This document shows, one piece after another, positions 6,301 through 13,947 of a stretch of 23,463 bases of DNA (the stretch's first letter is position 1; each line of letters begins with the position of its first letter). Location of the stretch: assembly GCA_052034005.1 (NCBI GenBank), contig JBPOJB010000050.1, positions 1-23,463 on the forward strand, given 5' to 3'. The notes beneath the pieces were generated by a model, which had not been told where the DNA came from, did not search any database, and was given only the letters and a program-made list of their open reading frames with translations. Both the position numbers and the translations under genes were made by a program. This DNA comes from JAAYDI01 sp052034005. Lineage in GTDB: Bacteria > Planctomycetota > Planctomycetia > Pirellulales > Pirellulaceae.

Positions 6301-8829
6301 ATGAACGCGAGCTTCCCCTGCCGACTGATTTGGGTGGCTGCTGCTTGGACGATCGGCAGTTGCGCCGCGCTGCAGGCTGCGAACGATGCACCGCCGGTAC
6401 AACACGTGCAACAGGTGGACATCGTGCACATGACGCATACGGACATCGGCTATACGGATCACCCGCTGGTGACTCGCGAGCAGCAGGTGCGCTACCTGGA
6501 CATTGCGCTCGACGCGGCGCTGGCGACCCGCGACAAGCCGCCGGAACAGCGTTTCTACTGGACCGCCGAGACGATCCTGGCGGTCGACGACTGGTGGCAG
6601 GCCGCGGCGCCGGCGCGGCGGCAGGAGCTGCTGCAGGCGGTCGCAAACGGGCAGATCGAGATCGCGGCCTTGCCGATGAACCAGACGCCCACGCTCAGCG
6701 CGGCGCAATGGCAGACGATGATGCACTGGCTCCCCGAGGACCTGTGGCAACAGGTCAAACCGCGCACGGCCGTGCAGAACGACGTGAACGGGTTCCCACG
6801 CGCCGGGGCCGTCGCGCTGCTGGACCGCGGCGTGCGGTCGCTCCTGATGGGCATCAATCCGACCAACGGCGCGCCGCCGCTACCGCAGCCGACCGCGTTC
6901 TGGTGGAAAATGCCGGATGGACGCCGCCTGTTCGTCTGGCTGGGCGACCATTACACGCGCGGCTTCTACTATTTCTACGCGGACACGTGGCGCCGGGGAC
7001 CGGTGCCCGAGTCGACCGACACGCGCTATCGGCCGGCGCGACCGGGCGAATTGTTCGCCGCCGACGAGGAGTCCGTGCGGGCCGCCCACCGGCGCTTGCT
7101 GAGCGAACTGCAGGCACTGGAAGCGCGTGGCTACACCTATCCCCGCGTGATCGCCCCGGTCACCAACGAGTGGCGGATGGACAACGATCCCCCCTACCCG
7201 CCGATCGCAGACTTCGTGGCCGCCTGGCAACGGCTGGGCCTGCAGCCTCAGCTCCGCATGACGACCGTGGGCGACGCGTTGGACCGGATGCAGGAAGCGA
7301 TCGGAGATCGGATTCCCGAGTTCTCGGGCGAATGGCCTGATTGGTGGGCCAACGGCGTGGCCTCCGGGCCGCGTGAAGTATCCGCCAGCCGACGTGCGAA
7401 GCAGTTGACGGACGCGGCGCTCTCGCCTGTCTGGGGACCGGTGGACGCGCCGGCCTGGCAGGCGTCCGACGGGATCTTGCGCGACCTGTGCCTGTTTGAC
7501 GAACACACGTGGGGGGCGAGCGACAGCGTGGGTCAGCCTCACAGTCTCGAGACCTGGGCCCAGTACAACGAGAAGTCGCGTTACGCCTATCGTTCCATGG
7601 CCCTGGCGAAGCTCCTCCTGGCGCGGCGGGCGCGCACCGCGATCTATCCACGCGAAGAAGGCCTCTACGTGGCCAACACGGCGTCCGCCCCCTGGTCCGG
7701 CTGGCTCGCCATGCCCGCCTCCTGCCTGCGCGGCGACTTCCACTCGCTGCGCGACCCGGAGACAGGAGCTCACACGCCGCTTGTCTTCGCACCCGGCTTC
7801 CAACCGCACGTCGAACCGTCCGGTCCGGAAGTCATGTCGGTCATGAACCGGTCGGAGACTTTCCCGGACCTGGCACCCGACGCGCAAGTGCGGTTCTGGG
7901 TCGACCGACTCCCGGGCGAATCGATCCGCCGCTACATCTTGAGCACCGACGCGGTCGAAGCAGCGCCGCCGGACGTCCTGCCGATCGTGGAGACGGACCA
8001 CGACGGCTGGCCGGTCTCGGCCACCTGGTCCGGGATGGACACGCCGTTGTTCGTCGCCGGAACGGGCGATTTCCAGTCGGTGTCCGTGACCGGGTTTGCC
8101 GGCCGGTGGGCCTATCTGCGGATCTTCGGGATCCCGGACGCGGCGGAGCGGGCCCGGCAGTGTGGCGAGCGACTGCAGGTCGAGCGCGCGGTGCCGCGCG
8201 GGCCGGTCGAGGTCCGGCGCAACCCGCACACGAGCGTCTACACCCAGGAACTCACGCACTCCCGCGTGCTGTGGCTGACCCGGGAGCTGGAGTTGTGGCA
8301 CGACGCGCCGCGCGCGCGCTTGACGATCCGGTTCCATCGAACGTCCAGCGAGCTGCCGGAGCTGTTCTTTGCGGGCTTCTCATTGCCGTGCGACGGGGCG
8401 CTCCCGACCGCTTCCGACGGCGGCCTGCCCTTCGTGCCCTACCAGGACCAGTTGCCCGGGACCTGCCGCGACTACTTCACCATCGACCGGTGGCTCCACT
8501 ATGCGACCCCGGCCGGCCACTGGCTGTGGGCGACGCGTGACGCGCCGCTGGTGACGCTGGGTGGTCACCAGGTGCTGGCGCGCCGGGCGGAGGCGCCGGA
8601 GCGGACAGGCCGCGTGCTGGCCATGCTCTTCAACAACATCTGGTTCACCAATTTCGTGGCGGACAGCCACGGAGCGATGGAATTCCAGTTCGATTTCGCC
8701 TGGACGCCATCTGGCGACCGGACGGCCGGCCATGGCATAATTGCCGAGGCGTTGCAGTCGGAGCCGACCGTCGTGATCAACGTGGCGCCGCGCGAGCACC
8801 CGATTTTCATGCGGAGACTGCATCGATGA
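6301..8829 (+). CDS. Secreted glycoside hydrolase with GH38-like (alpha-mannosidase-type) catalytic domain
   Basis: The product is 842 residues. Residues 1-27 form a signal peptide (cleavage near LQAAND). The catalytic domain starts with HMTHTDIGYTDHP (43-55); in GH38 enzymes the equivalent His-x-Asp pair, here His46 and Asp48, binds zinc. Asp161 in QNDVNGFPR is the likely counterpart of the GH38 nucleophile/zinc ligand. The remaining two thirds (from ~residue 440) are beta-rich, as in GH38 C-terminal domains. It is closest in style to the divergent GH38-like proteins of Planctomycetota and Bacteroidota (DUF5054 type), so the sugar it acts on is not certain. ATG 6301 is chosen over TTG 6289 because GGAG (6291-6294) lies six bases before it. 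The second hydrolase gene follows after 58 nt. Confidence 0.82.
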   Translation: MNASFPCRLIWVAAAWTIGSCAALQAANDAPPVQHVQQVDIVHMTHTDIGYTDHPLVTREQQVRYLDIALDAALATRDKPPEQRFYWTAETILAVDDWWQAAAPARRQELLQAVANGQIEIAALPMNQTPTLSAAQWQTMMHWLPEDLWQQVKPRTAVQNDVNGFPRAGAVALLDRGVRSLLMGINPTNGAPPLPQPTAFWWKMPDGRRLFVWLGDHYTRGFYYFYADTWRRGPVPESTDTRYRPARPGELFAADEESVRAAHRRLLSELQALEARGYTYPRVIAPVTNEWRMDNDPPYPPIADFVAAWQRLGLQPQLRMTTVGDALDRMQEAIGDRIPEFSGEWPDWWANGVASGPREVSASRRAKQLTDAALSPVWGPVDAPAWQASDGILRDLCLFDEHTWGASDSVGQPHSLETWAQYNEKSRYAYRSMALAKLLLARRARTAIYPREEGLYVANTASAPWSGWLAMPASCLRGDFHSLRDPETGAHTPLVFAPGFQPHVEPSGPEVMSVMNRSETFPDLAPDAQVRFWVDRLPGESIRRYILSTDAVEAAPPDVLPIVETDHDGWPVSATWSGMDTPLFVAGTGDFQSVSVTGFAGRWAYLRIFGIPDAAERARQCGERLQVERAVPRGPVEVRRNPHTSVYTQELTHSRVLWLTRELELWHDAPRARLTIRFHRTSSELPELFFAGFSLPCDGALPTASDGGLPFVPYQDQLPGTCRDYFTIDRWLHYATPAGHWLWATRDAPLVTLGGHQVLARRAEAPERTGRVLAMLFNNIWFTNFVADSHGAMEFQFDFAWTPSGDRTAGHGIIAEALQSEPTVVINVAPREHPIFMRRLHR

Positions 8830-8873
8830 TCCCCACCACCCCGCGTGCGGCCGCGCTGGGTCACCGCCGCATC

Positions 8874-8879
8874 AGGAGG
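8874..8879 (+). promoter_or_regulatory. Strong ribosome binding site of the second hydrolase gene
   Basis: AGGAGG lies eight bases before the ATG at 8888. It fixes that start and suggests strong translation of the second gene from a shared transcript with the GH38-like gene. Confidence 0.8.
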
Positions 8880-8887
8880 CATCGCAC

Positions 8888-10345
8888 ATGAGACTGATCC
8901 GTAGGCTGGCCGGTCCGCGCATCACGGGTATCTGCTGTGCAGGCCTGATCGGGCTGGCCGTCACAGCTTCCGCACTTGCGCAGCCGATCGCGCTGCACCC
9001 CGACAATCCCCACTACTTCCTCTGGCGCGGCGCGCCGACGTTGCTCATCACCTCCGGTGAACATTACGGCGCATTGCTGAACCTGGACTTCGACTACGGG
9101 CGGTACTTCGACGAGCTGCAGAAGAACAAGCTGAACCTGACGCGCACGTTCAGCGGCATGTATCGCGAGACGGCGTCCGCCTTCGGGATCACTCAGAACA
9201 CGCTCGCCCCGCTGCCCGAACGGTACATCTGCCCATGGGCGCGGAGCGACACGCCGGGGTATGCGGATGGGGGCAACAAGTTCGACCTGAGCCAGTGGGA
9301 TCAGGCGTATTTCGACCGCCTGCGCGACTTGCTGACCCAGGCACAGCGGCGTGGCATCGTCGTGGAAATGAACCTGTTCTGTCCCATGTACGACGACGCG
9401 CTGTGGAACGTCTGCCCGTTGCACCCGGCCAATAACGTCAACGGCACGCCCGCCTGCCCGCGCGAGGAGGTGTTCGCGCTCAAGCACCAGGCGCTGACCG
9501 ACATCCAGCTGGCCCTGACGCGCCAGATCGTCCAGCAGCTGCGCGATTTCGACAACCTCTATTACGAAGTCTGCAACGAGCCGTACTTCGGCGGCGTCAC
9601 CATGGAATGGCAACACCGCATCGTCGATGAGATCGTCGCCGTGGAGAAGGATTTCCCGCAACGCCACCTGATTTCACTCAATGTGGCCAACGGGCGCCAG
9701 CAGGTCGAGAACCCCCATCCGGCCGTCTCCATCTTCAACTTCCACTATTGCGTCCCGCCCGACACCGTGGCCCTGAACTACGGCCTGAACGCGGTGATCG
9801 GCGACAACGAGACGGGGTTCCGCGGCAAGGACGACGCGCTGTACCGCACCGAAGGCTGGGATTTCCTGATCGCCGGCGGCGCGCTCTACAACAACCTGGA
9901 CTACTCGTTCACGGCTCAGTCCCCGGACGGATCGTTCCTGGACTACCAGTCGCCGGGCGGTGGCAGCCCCGAACTGCGCCGGCAGCTGTGCGTGCTGCGC
10001 GATTTCCTGTACGAGTTCCCCTTCATCGCCATGAAGCCGGACCCGACGGTCATCGTCGGCACGGCACCGGATCTGCAGGCGCGGGCGCTGGCCGAGCCCG
10101 AGAAGTGCTATGCGATCTATATCCACGTGCCGTTGCCGAAGGACTTCCCGCGGGAGGTCCTGCAGCAGTCACGCCAGGCGCCGCTGACCCTGCAGCTTCC
10201 CCGCGGCCGCTACCAGGCCCGGTGGGTGAACACCAAGACCGGCGCCGTGGACCACACCGAGACGTTCGACCATGACGGCGGACAGAAACAGCTGACGTCG
10301 CCGGACTTCGTGGTGGACATCGCCCTGGGGATTGTCCGGCACTAG
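8888..10345 (+). CDS. Secreted (beta/alpha)8-type glycoside hydrolase with a C-terminal collagen-binding-like domain
   Basis: The product is 485 residues. Residues 1-32 form a signal peptide with basic N-region and cleavage after ALA-Q or nearby. The catalytic barrel follows clan GH-A logic: acid/base Glu231 in YYEVCNEPY and a candidate nucleophile Glu308 in VIGDNETGF. The N-terminal segment GEHYGALLNLDFDYGRYFDELQ (split across residues 57-78) resembles DUF4038/GH140-like and GH5-like proteins common in Planctomycetota. Residues ~430-485 (RGRYQARWVNTKTG, then a closing DFVVDIAL) look like the putative collagen-binding/beta-sandwich domain of PF12904 type. Substrate is unknown. Its TAG stop shares CTAG with the stop of the convergent floA gene. 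Confidence 0.8.
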   Translation: MRLIRRLAGPRITGICCAGLIGLAVTASALAQPIALHPDNPHYFLWRGAPTLLITSGEHYGALLNLDFDYGRYFDELQKNKLNLTRTFSGMYRETASAFGITQNTLAPLPERYICPWARSDTPGYADGGNKFDLSQWDQAYFDRLRDLLTQAQRRGIVVEMNLFCPMYDDALWNVCPLHPANNVNGTPACPREEVFALKHQALTDIQLALTRQIVQQLRDFDNLYYEVCNEPYFGGVTMEWQHRIVDEIVAVEKDFPQRHLISLNVANGRQQVENPHPAVSIFNFHYCVPPDTVALNYGLNAVIGDNETGFRGKDDALYRTEGWDFLIAGGALYNNLDYSFTAQSPDGSFLDYQSPGGGSPELRRQLCVLRDFLYEFPFIAMKPDPTVIVGTAPDLQARALAEPEKCYAIYIHVPLPKDFPREVLQQSRQAPLTLQLPRGRYQARWVNTKTGAVDHTETFDHDGGQKQLTSPDFVVDIALGIVRH

Positions 10346-11373
10346 CGGTCGCTGTGCGACGTGTAGATGTTGCCTTTGCGGATCGCTTCGGCCATCGCCC
10401 GCGGCACGTCCGCCTCGGCCATGACCAGCCCCGCTCGGTTCTCGGCCACCTTGGCCTTCATCACCTGTTCGGCCGCCACCGCCTCGGCACGCCGACGCTC
10501 GGCCTTGGCGCGTGCCACCCGCGTGTCCGCCTCGGCCTGATCCGCCTGGAGCCGCGCGCCGATGTTCTCGCCGACGTCGATGTCGGCGATATCGATCGAT
10601 ACGATGGCAAACGCCGTATGGGCATCGAGCCCGCGCGCCAACACCGCGCGGGTGATCCGATCGGGCGTCTCCAGCACCTCCAGGTGCGTGTCCGAGGAGC
10701 CGATCGCCGTGATGATCCCCTCGCCAACCCGCGCGATCACCGTCTCCTCGGTAGCCCCGCCGATCAGCTGCTCCAGGTTCGTGCGGACCGTGACCCGGGC
10801 CCGGATGCGCAGCTCCACCCCGTTCTTGGCGATCGCGCTGAGCGTCGTCTTCCCGCTCCGGCGCGGATCGGGACAGTCGATCACCTTGGGATGCACGCTC
10901 GTCCGCACCGCGTCCATCACGTCGCGCCCGGCCAGATCGATGGCCGCCGCCCGGTCGAAATCCAAGTCGATGTCCGCCCGGTGCGCCGCGATGATGGCGT
11001 GGATCACGTTCATCACGTTGCCGCCCGCCAGGTAATGCGCCTCCAGCCGCGCCGTGCTGATCCCCGTACGCCGATTGATGTCCAGGCCGGCTTGCGCCGC
11101 CATGATCTTCGCCTGCACGATGATCCGCGGGTTCACCTGCCGGAACCCCATCCCCACCAGGCTCATGAACGATACGTCCGCCTCCGACATGAACGCCTGG
11201 AACCACAGCTTGCCGTAGATCGGCACGAAGACCAGCAACAGCAGCCCCATCATGACCGCGACCGCGATCACCGCGTAGACGGCGAACATCCACCACGGAA
11301 ACTCCACGTTCAGAGGCAGCTGATGTGCCGCCCGCCCCCCCTGACCCAGCAACAACGCAAGATGACCGATCAT
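10342..11373 (-). CDS. floA: Flotillin-like protein FloA
   Basis: The product is 343 residues, close to the ~330 residues usual for FloA (UPF0365). Residues 26-52 form a membrane-embedded hydrophobic segment, then come an SPFH/band-7-like region (KLWFQAFMSEADVSFMSLVG, 55-74) and NPRIIVQAKIMAAQAGL (81-97), both characteristic of FloA. An Ala/Glu/Arg-rich coiled-coil region rich in AEAxxxR repeats spans ~265-320, and the C-terminus ends with the family's PRAMAEAIRKGNI motif. FloA scaffolds functional membrane microdomains. ATG 11373 gives the usual short N-terminus before the membrane segment; the Shine-Dalgarno is weak. mnmA lies 107 nt upstream on the same strand; the downstream hydrolase gene is convergent with a 3-nt overlap. 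Confidence 0.92.
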   Translation of the reverse strand: MIGHLALLLGQGGRAAHQLPLNVEFPWWMFAVYAVIAVAVMMGLLLLVFVPIYGKLWFQAFMSEADVSFMSLVGMGFRQVNPRIIVQAKIMAAQAGLDINRRTGISTARLEAHYLAGGNVMNVIHAIIAAHRADIDLDFDRAAAIDLAGRDVMDAVRTSVHPKVIDCPDPRRSGKTTLSAIAKNGVELRIRARVTVRTNLEQLIGGATEETVIARVGEGIITAIGSSDTHLEVLETPDRITRAVLARGLDAHTAFAIVSIDIADIDVGENIGARLQADQAEADTRVARAKAERRRAEAVAAEQVMKAKVAENRAGLVMAEADVPRAMAEAIRKGNIYTSHSDR

Positions 11374-11480
11374 GGGCGTGATCCCGTTGGATGATGGAAC
11401 CGGCTTCGATCTCCGACACGGTGGACAACGAACACCACCAACATATCCCATTCCGCGCCGCGGAGACAGGCAGGGCCGGA

Positions 11481-12575
11481 TTACTCGATCCAGCCGCCGC
11501 CCAGCAGGCGATCCCCGTCGTAACAGACGACGGCCTGACCGGGTGCCACCCCGTAGCAGGGCGCGTCGAATACGACCTCCAGGCGGCGGCCGGCCAACAG
11601 CCGGGCGGTCGCCGCGGCCGGAGGCGTATTGTACCGGATTTTCGCCTGGCAGCGAAACGGCCCCTCGCGGGGCGCCGCCAGCCAATTCGTGTCGCTGGCC
11701 GTCAGGCTCTCCCGCGCCAAGTCCGCGTGGCGCCCGATCACGACGTCGCGGGTCTGCGCGTCGATCCGCACGACGAAATACGGCTCGCCCAGCGCCACCC
11801 CCAGGCCCTTGCGCTGGCCGATCGTGAACCGCTCGATGCCCGGGTGCTGCCCGACGACGCGGCCCTCCGTCGTGACGATGCGGCCGGCCGTGTCCTGCTC
11901 CCCGCCACGGGCACGCACGAACTCGCCGTGTTTCCCCCGCGCGACGAAACAGATTTCCTGGCTGTCGCGTTTGTCGGCCACGCGCAGCCCCAGGCGGGCA
12001 GCCAGGCGGCGGATCTCCCGCTTGTGGTAGCTGCCCACCGGCAACAACACCCGCTCGATCCGCGCAGGGCAGATGCCGAACAACACATACGACTGGTCCT
12101 TCTCCAGGTCGACGCCCCGATGGATGCCGGTCGTGCCGTCCCGCGCCCGCACGCACCGCGCATAATGTCCTGTTGCGACGTACCGCGCATCGACGCTGTC
12201 GGCGTACTCGAACAGCTTGCCGAATTTCAGCCAGTGGTTGCAGACGGCGCACGGGTTGGGCGTGCGTCCGCGCCGGTATTCGCCGACAAAATAGTCAATG
12301 ATCCGGCCGAACTCGGCCTGCAGGTTCAACGCGTAGAACGGGATGTCGAGCTGGTCGGCCACGCGCCGCGCGTCGTGCGCGTCGGCCGCACTGCAGCAAC
12401 CCTGCCTGCGATCCGCCGTAGAGGCCGGAGGCGGGGTGCCGGAGCCCGGCAGGTCCGGCGCCTGCGCGCCGTGCCGCATGAAGACGCCGATCACCTCGTG
12501 CCCCGCTTCCAGCAACAGGTGGGCCGCCACACTGCTGTCTACTCCGCCGGACATGGCCAGCACAACTCGCGACAT
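11481..12575 (-). CDS. mnmA: tRNA-specific 2-thiouridylase MnmA
   Basis: The product is 364 residues, normal for the family. It carries the ATP-pyrophosphatase P-loop SGGVDSS (9-15), catalytic Cys109 in TPNPCAVCN and the second cysteine Cys209 in SQEICFV, corresponding to the Cys pair that carries the persulfide and activates the tRNA. GRTPNPCAVCN and TGHYAR are further family signatures. MnmA adds sulfur to U34 of Lys, Glu and Gln tRNAs in the cytoplasm. An extra stretch at ~40-62 (GSGTPPPASTADRRQGCCSAAD) replaces the shorter loop of E. coli MnmA; I recall similar Cys-Cys-Ser-containing loops in PVC and Bacteroidota MnmA. GAGGGGG five bases before ATG 12575 supports the start. floA follows, probably cotranscribed. 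Confidence 0.96.
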   Translation of the reverse strand: MSRVVLAMSGGVDSSVAAHLLLEAGHEVIGVFMRHGAQAPDLPGSGTPPPASTADRRQGCCSAADAHDARRVADQLDIPFYALNLQAEFGRIIDYFVGEYRRGRTPNPCAVCNHWLKFGKLFEYADSVDARYVATGHYARCVRARDGTTGIHRGVDLEKDQSYVLFGICPARIERVLLPVGSYHKREIRRLAARLGLRVADKRDSQEICFVARGKHGEFVRARGGEQDTAGRIVTTEGRVVGQHPGIERFTIGQRKGLGVALGEPYFVVRIDAQTRDVVIGRHADLARESLTASDTNWLAAPREGPFRCQAKIRYNTPPAAATARLLAGRRLEVVFDAPCYGVAPGQAVVCYDGDRLLGGGWIE

Positions 12576-12722
12576 CGAACCCCCTCATCGCTCGGCAGGG
12601 CGTCCCGTACACGACTTCAGTCTAGAGGGGCGATAGGGGAAAGGCGAGAGACGACCGGATGGGCCACGTTCTGCGGTTGCCGCGCGTTCCGCCGCCGGCG
12701 CTGCGAGCCCGCGGGAAACCCC

Positions 12723-12752
12723 TTCCCCTGTATGGTATCTGACCGCTATATT
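12723..12752 (+). promoter_or_regulatory. Weak promoter candidate for prfB
   Basis: TATATT (12747-12752) is a 5/6 match to a -10 box, 50 bp before the prfB start. The best -35 is only TTCCCC (12723-12728), 18 bp upstream. The 226-bp gap between the divergent mnmA and prfB genes must hold both promoters; no better rightward candidate was seen. Confidence 0.3.
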
Positions 12753-12801
12753 TTCCGGTGGTCGGTTGTTGCGTTGCCCCGTGGACGAAGGACGCCCCGT
12801 C

Positions 12802-13900
12802 ATGGAACCTGAAGTGGTGAATCTGGCCGAGAACCTCCAGGAGCGGATCATCAACCTGCGAGACAGTCTTTGACTACGCCCGGAAGAAGGCGGCGGTCGC
12901 GGACATTGAACAGAAGATGTCCGTCCCAACGTTCTGGAATAACCAGGAGTCGGCCGAACAGACGGTGGCTCAACTCAAGACACTCCGGAGCGTCCTGGCT
13001 CCCTTGGAGGAAGTCCTGCATGTGAGTGAAGACCTCGACGCGATGATCGAGTTGGCCGAGGAGGATGAGTCGCTCGCGGAGGAAGTCACCCGGGAAGTCC
13101 GCCGGCTCGAGCAGCTGGTGGACGATCTCGAACTCCGCTCGCTCCTCAACGGCCCGAACGACGCGGAAGCGGCGATCCTCACGATCAATGCCCGGGATGG
13201 GGGCACGGACGCCGCGGACTGGGCCGAGATGCTCCTGCGGATGTATATGCTGTGGGCGCAGAAGAACGACTACTCGGTCACCCTTCTGGACCGCAGCGAC
13301 AACGACGAGGCGGGGATTAACAACGCGACGATCACCATTCGCGGCCCGATGGCCTACGGTTACCTGAAGGGCGAGACGGGCATTCACCGGCTGGTGCGCA
13401 TCAGCCCGTTCAACGCGGAAGGGAAGCGCCAGACCAGTTTCGCGGCCGTGGATGTGTCTCCCGACGTGTCGGACGACGTCCAGGTCGAGATTGACGAGGA
13501 GGACGTGCGGGTCGACACGTTCCGAGCCAGCGGGGCGGGCGGGCAGCACGTGAACAAGACATCCAGCGCCATCCGGCTGACGCACATCCCGACAGGGATC
13601 GTCGTCCAGTGCCAGAACGAGCGGAGCCAGCACAAGAACCGCGCGGCCGCCTGGAAGATGCTGCGGGCACGCCTGGCACGCTTGGAAGAAGAGAAACGGG
13701 AGGCGGAGCAGGCGCAGCGGTACCGGGACAAGTCGCGCGTCGGCTTCGGGTCACAGATCCGCAACTACTTCCTGCACCCCGATCAGCGTGTTAAAGACGC
13801 CCGTACCGGCTACACCGAAGGCAGTTTCCAGAAGGTGCTCGACGGCGGCATCCAGGGGTTCCTGGACGCGTACCTGCGGTGGCGCGTCGGGAACCACTGA
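12802..13900 (+). CDS. prfB: Peptide chain release factor 2, with programmed +1 frameshift
   Basis: RF2 recognises UGA and UAA stop codons and triggers peptide release on the ribosome. The first frame runs from ATG 12802 for 23 codons (MEPEVVNLAENL...RDSL) to an in-frame TGA at 12871-12873. Skipping T12871 continues the protein in the +1 frame (DYARKKAAVADIEQKM...) to 13900, giving 365 residues, the same length as E. coli RF2. The slip site CTTTGAC is the classical one. The stop-recognition motif SPF is at 201-203 and the catalytic GGQ at 246-248 (ASGAGGQHVNK). Ala242 precedes it where E. coli K-12 has Thr246. The frameshift makes synthesis autoregulated by UGA-decoding efficiency. A start at 12917 would remove the first 38 residues and is wrong. 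The gene is divergent from mnmA. Confidence 0.97.
12868..12874 (+). promoter_or_regulatory. RF2 programmed +1 frameshift site (CTT TGA C)
   Basis: CTTTGAC occurs at codon 23-24 of prfB, with the zero-frame TGA at 12871-12873. The stimulatory Shine-Dalgarno-like sequence expected three bases before CTT (AGGGGG in E. coli) is replaced here by CGAGAC, a weak match at best. Confidence 0.93.
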
Positions 13901-13904
13901 GCAT

Positions 13905-13941
13905 GGTTCGCGTCCCGGCAACCAGGACGCCTGCGTTTCGA
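13905..13941. terminator. Possible weak bidirectional terminator between prfB and the GNAT gene
   Basis: In the 47-bp gap between convergent stops, GCGTCC (13910-13915) and GGACGC (13925-13930) can pair across nine bases, with an additional outer GTTCG/CGAAC pairing. There is no T-tract. It is the only structure available to separate the two transcripts. Confidence 0.3.
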
Positions 13942-13947
13942 ACGACG

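Noticed and set aside
6880..8337. 485-codon open frame on the minus strand
   Set aside because: Antisense to the GH38-like gene; Arg/Gly/Val-rich without motifs or ribosome binding site.
10342..12252. 636-codon minus-strand frame spanning mnmA and floA
   Set aside because: Only the last 343 codons (floA) are real; the N-terminal part is an out-of-frame reading of mnmA, not a fusion protein.
12917..13900. Release factor gene starting at ATG 12917
   Set aside because: This would delete 38 residues; the upstream 23-codon frame with CTTTGAC shows the true gene begins at 12802 and uses frameshifting. The in-frame TGA is not a pseudogene mutation.
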